In this document: one piece after another, positions 5,307-10,013 of the stretch
How positions within the stretch are numbered: the stretch's first letter is position 1
Layout: every line of letters begins with the position of its first letter
Source: RUG11237 sp045119215
Lineage (GTDB): Bacteria; Bacillota; Clostridia; Lachnospirales; Lachnospiraceae
Length of the DNA stretch: 10,013 nucleotides
Direction of reading: 5' to 3'
NCBI GenBank assembly: GCA_045119215.1
Contig: JBGVDD010000265.1
Location: 1 to 10,013 of the forward strand
Made by a program: the position numbers and the translations under genes
Notes under the pieces: model-generated
What the model was told of the DNA's origin: nothing
The model's input: the letters and a program-made list of their open reading frames with translations, nothing else
The model's database searches: none

Positions 5307-6098
5307 ATGAATACAGTATTAAAACATGAAGTAAAAATAAATATCAAACTTTTCATGATTTGGTTTGTCTGTGTGGCAGGGATGGGATTTGCCTGTATCT
5401 TAATGTTTTCCGGCATGGAGGAAGATATGGAGGGGATGGCAGAAGGCTTTGCTTCCATGGGAGCTTTTGCAGATGCCTTTGGAATGAGCACGCTAAGTAT
5501 TGGAACTTTAGTAGGATTCTATGCCACAGAAATCGGAGTGATACACAGTCTGGGAGGGTCCATGTTTGGAGCAATTCTAAGTACTACCATGCTTTCGAAG
5601 GAGGAAGATGGACATACAGGAGAGTTTTTGCTAACCCTTCCCGTAAGTAGAACTAAGGTGGTTATGGCAAAATGGATAGGGGTAGTTGCATTGATTGCCT
5701 TGTTTAATCTTTGTTGTACCGGGGTGTATGTGTTAGGATTTTTTGCAGTGGGAGAGGAGATTCCAACCAGGGAGTTTGTACTTTTTCATGGCATGCAGTT
5801 TATGTTACATATAGAAATTGCAGCTATATGTTATGTGGTGTCTGCTTTTTCAAAGAAAAACAAATTAGGGGTAGGTATGGGGATAGTACTTCTGGCTTAT
5901 GCGTTCGATTTAATGGCCAGAGTGATTCCGGATTTAAAAGATTTTATTGCAGTTAGTCCTTTTTCATATGCCAATGCTTCCGATATATTTAGTAAGGCTG
6001 ATTTTAGATATGAGGCAGTTATCATTGGAATTGTAGTGATTGTGTTAAGTCTGGCTGTGGCTTTTGTGCACTATAATAGAAAAGACATGGCCTCATAA
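5307..6098 (+). CDS. ABC-2 type permease
   Basis: A 263-residue integral membrane protein at ATG 5307, with AGAAAGGA and a closer GGTG upstream. About six hydrophobic helices are seen, near 15-34, 66-96, 121-147, 165-182, 188-206 and 237-255. Between helices two and three is the block EEDGHTGEFLLTLPVSR (99-115) followed by VVMAKW (118-123). This is the classic ABC-2 permease coupling region, with its Glu-Gly-Thr-Glu-Leu-Leu and Pro-Val-Ser-Arg pattern. It forms the transport path for the ATPase at 4452 and presumably works as a homodimer, since no second permease gene is present. It is the last gene of the LytTR operon. Confidence 0.9.
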   Translation: MNTVLKHEVKINIKLFMIWFVCVAGMGFACILMFSGMEEDMEGMAEGFASMGAFADAFGMSTLSIGTLVGFYATEIGVIHSLGGSMFGAILSTTMLSKEEDGHTGEFLLTLPVSRTKVVMAKWIGVVALIALFNLCCTGVYVLGFFAVGEEIPTREFVLFHGMQFMLHIEIAAICYVVSAFSKKNKLGVGMGIVLLAYAFDLMARVIPDLKDFIAVSPFSYANASDIFSKADFRYEAVIIGIVVIVLSLAVAFVHYNRKDMAS

Positions 6099-6120
6099 AT
6101 AGTAACTGTGTGAAAATGTT

Positions 6121-6143
6121 AATAAAATCTTTTGTTTTATTTT
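6121..6143 (+). terminator. A/T-only hairpin, weak possible terminator
   Basis: AATAAAA (6121-6127) and TTTTATT (6135-6141) form a 7-bp stem followed by two more T's. It lies 22 bases after the permease stop. With no G/C pairs the stem is weak, so this may be only a partial stop for the LytTR operon. Confidence 0.3.
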
Positions 6144-6163
6144 CATGTATTTAAAAATAAAAC

Positions 6164-6172
6164 TGGTATAGT
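6164..6172 (+). promoter_or_regulatory. Extended -10 promoter for the DUF4349 lipoprotein gene
   Basis: TGGTATAGT gives a TG-N-TATAGT extended -10 element. No good -35 box is found at normal spacing; TTCATG at 6142-6147 is 19 bases away. It would give a leader of about 55 bases before the GGAGGAG ribosome site. Confidence 0.4.
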
Positions 6173-6232
6173 GAAACCATAAAACACACAAAAACGGGAG
6201 CCTGGGATAAAGAGAAAAAGGAGGAGAAGATT

Positions 6233-7249
6233 ATGAAGAGAGGGATTGTAGCTGTATTGTGTGCAGCGGTACTTATCACTGGATGTTCCGGAGATGGTTC
6301 AGACTATGCCAAAAATTCGGCAGTGACAGAGGATAGCTACGAAAGTTCAGAAGGATTTTACAATGAGGATGCTCTGGAGGAAGAATATGAAGGTGTGGAG
6401 GAAAAGAGTACTGAGGATGTGACAGAATCAGGAAATGAAGACACGTCAGTGTCAGAAAGTAGTTCCACCGGAAAGAAAAAGAAAAACAGCCAGAAGCTAA
6501 TCAGAACCATTGATATGGATGTGGAAACCTTAGATTTTGAAGAAACCATTAAGTTTGTGGAAGCAGAAGTGGAGAAAATCGGTGGGTATTTTGAAACCAT
6601 GCAGATGGATGGAGTCAGATTAGACTCAGAGTATGATTTGCAGTCTGCCAGTCTTCGTATCCGTGTGCCAAGGGATAAGGCAGATGAATTTCTGGATAAA
6701 GTCTCCAAAAAGACCAATGTGTACAGTCGTTCAGAAAGTGTAGAAGATGTGACCTTACATTATGTGGATGTGGAAAGTCACAAGAAAGCCTTACAGACAG
6801 AGCAGGAAAGAATCTTGGCAATTATGGAGAAGGCAGAAAAAATGTCGGATATTATTGAACTGGAGGAACGCTTGTCAGAAATTCGATACGAGCTCCAGAA
6901 CTATGAATCTACCCTTCGTTCCATTGATAATCAGGTGGATTATACTACCATAGAGATGAGAGTGTCAGAGGTAAGGGAAGAAACCAAGCCGGAACCGGAA
7001 GGGGTATTTGAGCGTATTGGTAATGGGTTTGTTCGGAATCTACGGAATGTAGGAAATGGTTTGGTAAATTTCTTTATCTGGTTTATCACTAATCTTCCGT
7101 ATTTTGTGGTATGGGGAACTGTGATTGCAGGAATTGTCTGGGTAGTGCGTCTGATAAGGAGAAAGAGAAAGGAAAAGAAAGAGAAAAAAAGATTGTTAAG
7201 AGAGCAGCAGATGAATGCCCAGGTACAAAATCAAAACCAAGAGAAATAA
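6233..7249 (+). CDS. DUF4349-family lipoprotein with C-terminal transmembrane helix
   Basis: A 338-residue protein starting at ATG 6233 behind AAAGGAGGAG. The signal peptide ends in lipobox LITGC with Cys18, so it should be lipidated on the outer membrane face. A strongly acidic, serine-rich linker (about 19-78) is followed by KKKK (81-84) and the DUF4349 domain (about 88-308). Recognisable parts are KLIRTIDMDVET (88-99), the beta-strand SASLRIRVPRDK (138-149) and a long coiled coil (about 182-235, with HKKALQTEQERI and LEERLSEIRYEL). A hydrophobic helix at about 284-308 is followed by an Arg/Lys-rich tail (309-322), which should lie in the cytoplasm. The protein would thus be anchored at both ends. 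DUF4349 proteins have no settled function; an envelope-stress or surface-sensing role is inference. It appears to be a single-gene unit. Confidence 0.87.
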   Translation: MKRGIVAVLCAAVLITGCSGDGSDYAKNSAVTEDSYESSEGFYNEDALEEEYEGVEEKSTEDVTESGNEDTSVSESSSTGKKKKNSQKLIRTIDMDVETLDFEETIKFVEAEVEKIGGYFETMQMDGVRLDSEYDLQSASLRIRVPRDKADEFLDKVSKKTNVYSRSESVEDVTLHYVDVESHKKALQTEQERILAIMEKAEKMSDIIELEERLSEIRYELQNYESTLRSIDNQVDYTTIEMRVSEVREETKPEPEGVFERIGNGFVRNLRNVGNGLVNFFIWFITNLPYFVVWGTVIAGIVWVVRLIRRKRKEKKEKKRLLREQQMNAQVQNQNQEK

Positions 7250-7268
7250 TATAGAAGTAAAATCAGTT

Positions 7269-7294
7269 AGAGTACACAGGAAACTGTGTACTCT
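7269..7294 (+). terminator. Perfect GNRA-loop hairpin after the DUF4349 gene
   Basis: AGAGTACACAG (7269-7279), loop GAAA, then CTGTGTACTCT (7284-7294), a perfect 11-bp stem 19 bases after the stop. No real T-run follows (GTTAATGTG), so it is a weak intrinsic terminator or an mRNA-stabilising hairpin. The arm sequence is related to the GTTACTGTGCACA palindrome family and shares AGTACACAGG with bases 3-12. Confidence 0.6.
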
Positions 7295-7318
7295 GTTAAT
7301 GTGTGCTTACTATTTCTC

Positions 7319-7347
7319 TTGCAACATTTTTGGAAATGGAGTATACT
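7319..7347 (+). promoter_or_regulatory. Promoter of the rhomboid/YceG-like operon
   Basis: TTGCAA (7319-7324), a 17-base spacer, then TATACT (7342-7347). Both boxes are one or two bases from the housekeeping sigma consensus and the spacing is ideal. Transcription should start near 7354, with a leader of about 28 bases and an AAGGGGG ribosome site at 7370-7376. This is the best promoter in the window. Confidence 0.68.
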
Positions 7348-7381
7348 TTTGCCAGTATGATTTGTAGATAAGGGGGAAATT

Positions 7382-7963
7382 ATGAGTAGCGTAAAGAAAT
7401 TTAAATTAAGTATTGATTTTAACGCACCGGTGATATTGGGCTTTGTTGCAATTTGTTTTGGGGCATTACTCCTAAATAATATGACCAACGGATGGACCAA
7501 TCGCATGCTGTTTAGTGTATACCGCAGTTCCATGAAAAGTCCGTTCTTTTATCTTAGAACCATTGGACATATCTTTGGACATGCTGACTGGTCACATTTT
7601 GCCAACAACATGATGTATATTTTGATACTCGGACCAATATTAGAAGAAAAATATGGCTCTAAAACTATGGGTGCAATGATTGCATTGACTGGATTTGTAA
7701 CCGGAGTGGTAAGCCTGGTGTTTTTCCCGGCAAACGCATTGTTGGGAGCCAGCGGTGTGGTGTTTGCATTTATTCTGTTAGCTTCGGTTACCAGTGTGAA
7801 AAGGGAAGGAATTCCCTTGACCTTTTTGTTGGTGGCTGCAATCTACATTGGAGGACAGATTTGGGATGGTCTTACCATTCGTGATAATGTATCAAACCTT
7901 ACCCATATTATAGGCGGTGTGGTGGGAGCCACTTGCGGATTTTTATTGAATAAAAAGAAGTAA
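7382..7963 (+). CDS. Rhomboid-family intramembrane serine protease
   Basis: A 193-residue membrane protein at ATG 7382, five bases after AAGGGGG. It has the rhomboid core. The HxxxN motif is HFANN (72-76), with His72 and Asn76 in the second helix. The catalytic serine motif is GASG (122-125) with Ser124, and the catalytic histidine is His175 (NLTHIIGG, 172-179). Six hydrophobic segments fit the basic six-helix bacterial form, without extra domains. Rhomboids cut transmembrane segments of other membrane proteins; the substrate here is unknown. The anchored proteins in the window, such as the DUF4349 lipoprotein, are speculative candidates. The next gene follows after 17 bases, so the protease is probably co-expressed with the large YceG-like protein, which is the main clue to its pathway. 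Confidence 0.92.
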   Translation: MSSVKKFKLSIDFNAPVILGFVAICFGALLLNNMTNGWTNRMLFSVYRSSMKSPFFYLRTIGHIFGHADWSHFANNMMYILILGPILEEKYGSKTMGAMIALTGFVTGVVSLVFFPANALLGASGVVFAFILLASVTSVKREGIPLTFLLVAAIYIGGQIWDGLTIRDNVSNLTHIIGGVVGATCGFLLNKKK

Positions 7964-7980
7964 TGAGGAAGTAATGAGAA

Positions 7981-10013
7981 ATGTATAGAAAAATTCAAAT
8001 AAATTCTCTGGAGGATTATCTGATTCCCGGGAATAAGCGTCCCGAGAAGTCGGTATATTATGGAAGATTAACTACATATAATGAGACTATAAAAAAGGGG
8101 ATTGAAGCCTTTATCACAGAGACCATGCGTTATGGGGTATGTATTGAAGAACGGATTGGCAATCCGGAAGAAAAGCATCTGGCTTATTATACAGAAATCA
8201 TGGGAAATTCATATCAGTTGGATAGAGGATTTTTTTTACAGCAGATAAATAAATGGATGCCAAGAATAGCAACGGACAAAAAAGAGATACTGGCCCAGTC
8301 ATTTTTTGAGATTATGCAGGGATTAGCCCAAAAGGGAAAAAACGAAAATATGCAGAAAAATGCATATATAAAATTTATGTGCTGGCTGTATTATAAATTT
8401 GAACGTATTTTTACCAATGTACCAGGGAGTGCAACGGTGCCCAAATTATTGTTTCAGGGTTATCCAAACCAGTATGAGATGTTGTTTCTTAGTGCTTTAT
8501 CCAGTGCAGGATGTGATATTCTTCTCTTGCTCACCAGAGGAGAGGAAGAGTACAAACAGGTAGACCCTACCCTGACATTCTCACAAAGGATTCCAGCAGA
8601 AGGCGGGGCGTATCCAGAAGGTTTTTCTATTTTATCCTTAAGGGAGCAGCTCATTAAAAAGGAAAGAGAACCAAAGGTAGTTCAGGTGTCCACGGAAAAA
8701 AGAGTGAATACAAATACCTGGATTAGCACAGAGCCTATGGAGGATGTGTTAAAGCCACAAGATGCGCGTGGAAGCGATAATAGTTTTAGTTACAATGCTT
8801 TTGTGGGAATTTATGGGGCAGAGGATGGGGTAAATTATTATCAGAATCTGTTGACCTGGAAAATGAAATTGGAAACAGACGCCAGAGTATGTCTGATTGA
8901 GGAAGAAATTCCAAAGGCCACCTTCGAAGAAATTGGAAGGATTCCACGAAAATCTTATGCTCTTGTGCCACAGGTGATAAATGAACTGTCTACCCAGATT
9001 ACCTGCGTAAACAGGGATATGGTGCCCTATGCGAAGGCTGCCTTTGTTCAGACTCTAGAGCAGGAGACAGAACAGCCCTTGCCTAAATTTACTAACCTTG
9101 CAGTAGAACTCGTATGTATGATGAACCGTTATCTGAATTTGTTGTATGAGAATACAGGCAGCAGTCAGAAAATAAAAAAGGTTATTCTGTTCTATGGAGA
9201 GATAAAAACACAGACAGAGAGAATATTCTTAGAAATGATGGCAAAGATGCCCATAGATGTGATTTTAATAAATCCGGAAGGAAGTAAGGGAATAAATATT
9301 AAGAATTCCTTATTTTTTGCTAAAAATTATGAAAATACCCTAAGCAGAGAAAAATTTCCAACCGATATAAAGGACGTGCGTTTTCAGACCGTGGCATTTA
9401 ATGCGGAACGGGAGTTAGATTCCATGTTGTATCAGGATACGGGAATATACAGAGACCGACAGTTTACCAAGGCAATACCGGTGACACTGGCTAATACCTA
9501 TGACGAAATTCAGATTTTGTGGGATGAGGATGCCAAGTTTAGACCAAATTTTCAGATATATGAGGACAAGGTGGCAGTGCCGGTATTATTTGCCAAGGTA
9601 AGTGGTGTGCCAAATGCAGACCCGGGTAGATATTGGGATAGTGTGGCAAAATTATATCAGGATGATGTATACATTATCCGTGACTTACCATTTCTGAATC
9701 ACGGTTATAATACCTGGAAACAGAAATCAGGTCAGCTTATGGTGAATCAGCGCATTCAGTATCAAAGAATCAAAGAACATCCGGAAAATCCTTTTCGGCT
9801 TATCCGGGAATCTGTGCAGGATTATATGTTGGAAAAGCTGCAGGAATTGGTAGATTCAAAAGTCATTGAGGACAATGGAAAAAATGAAATAAACCGTCTG
9901 ATTTTGGAAACGGTGCTAGGAATGGATAAGAATCTGATTCGTATGATGCAGCAATATGATTTTACTAAGAGAATTCCTAAAGTTTTGGCTTTTCAGACAA
10001 AGGAAAGTGCTCC
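7981..10013 (+). CDS. Large YceG-like protein of a Ter-type stress operon, 3' end outside the window
   Basis: The frame from ATG 7981 stays open to the last base (677 codons and two bases), so the stop lies beyond the window. The ribosome site is GAGGAAG at 7965-7971, right after the rhomboid stop. There is no signal peptide or membrane helix, so the protein is cytoplasmic. The C-terminal part, with VAVPVLFAKVSGV (531-543), LPFLNHGY (570-577) and NPFRLIRESVQDYM (603-616), resembles the YceG-like family named as part of the proposed biosynthetic module of Ter/Tel stress systems. That assignment is from memory of the family, not a search. The N-terminal part seems internally duplicated: about 26-200 and 274-445 share the order of motifs, e.g. 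KLLFQG (155-160) with KVILFYG (400-406), each followed by a helix and a second hydrophobic strand (CDILLLLT and IDVILINP). The enzymatic function is not known. Confidence 0.65.
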   Translation, partial: MYRKIQINSLEDYLIPGNKRPEKSVYYGRLTTYNETIKKGIEAFITETMRYGVCIEERIGNPEEKHLAYYTEIMGNSYQLDRGFFLQQINKWMPRIATDKKEILAQSFFEIMQGLAQKGKNENMQKNAYIKFMCWLYYKFERIFTNVPGSATVPKLLFQGYPNQYEMLFLSALSSAGCDILLLLTRGEEEYKQVDPTLTFSQRIPAEGGAYPEGFSILSLREQLIKKEREPKVVQVSTEKRVNTNTWISTEPMEDVLKPQDARGSDNSFSYNAFVGIYGAEDGVNYYQNLLTWKMKLETDARVCLIEEEIPKATFEEIGRIPRKSYALVPQVINELSTQITCVNRDMVPYAKAAFVQTLEQETEQPLPKFTNLAVELVCMMNRYLNLLYENTGSSQKIKKVILFYGEIKTQTERIFLEMMAKMPIDVILINPEGSKGINIKNSLFFAKNYENTLSREKFPTDIKDVRFQTVAFNAERELDSMLYQDTGIYRDRQFTKAIPVTLANTYDEIQILWDEDAKFRPNFQIYEDKVAVPVLFAKVSGVPNADPGRYWDSVAKLYQDDVYIIRDLPFLNHGYNTWKQKSGQLMVNQRIQYQRIKEHPENPFRLIRESVQDYMLEKLQELVDSKVIEDNGKNEINRLILETVLGMDKNLIRMMQQYDFTKRIPKVLAFQTKESA

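Noticed and set aside
6099..6120. A third copy of the GTTACTGTGCACA palindrome (AGTAACTGTGTG)
   Set aside because: Only a partial half-arm match is present, with no complementary second arm nearby, so it is likely a chance resemblance or a decayed remnant.
6358..6717. A 119-codon minus-strand open frame inside the DUF4349 gene
   Set aside because: Its Ser/Phe-rich translation mirrors the acidic linker on the other strand, and the sense gene is strongly supported.

Overview
The window looks like a low-GC Gram-positive chromosome, most likely a Clostridia member of the Lachnospiraceae type. This is inferred from the A/T-rich codon use, purine-rich Shine-Dalgarno sites (AGGAGG, AAGGGGG), extended -10 promoters, a LytTR regulator without a receiver domain, and a DUF4349 lipoprotein. 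No species can be assigned from the sequence. No rRNA, tRNA, CRISPR array, transposase or integrase is visible.

Layout. Bases 1-243 carry no gene but hold five closely packed inverted repeats. Next come a divergent pair: a membrane-anchored Ser/Thr kinase-like protein on the minus strand (244-1320) and a small helix-turn-helix-like protein on the plus strand (1377-1838), with overlapping -10-like elements between them. A palindrome at 1850-1878 repeats one from the left-end array. A two-gene unit follows (1971-3358): a VanZ-like membrane protein whose stop overlaps the start of an exported protein built from two copies of one domain. It closes with a strong terminator at 3394-3429.

A four-gene operon (3531-6098) has its own promoter: LytTR regulator, four-helix membrane protein (DUF3021-like), ABC ATPase and ABC-2 permease. 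The first three genes are nearly adjacent or overlapping, so this reads as a self-regulated export or membrane-stress unit. A single-gene unit (6233-7249) encodes a DUF4349 lipoprotein with a C-terminal transmembrane helix, followed by a hairpin. The last operon starts from a well-formed promoter (7319-7347). It encodes a rhomboid intramembrane protease (7382-7963) and, 17 bases later, a very large protein (7981 to the window end, still open) that I assign tentatively to the YceG-like family of Ter-type stress operons.

How the parts may fit together: nearly every protein is membrane-bound, exported or a regulator, so this is an envelope and stress-response neighbourhood rather than metabolism. 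The most interesting parts are the open-ended rhomboid/YceG-like operon, whose large protein appears internally duplicated, and the hairpin array at the left edge.
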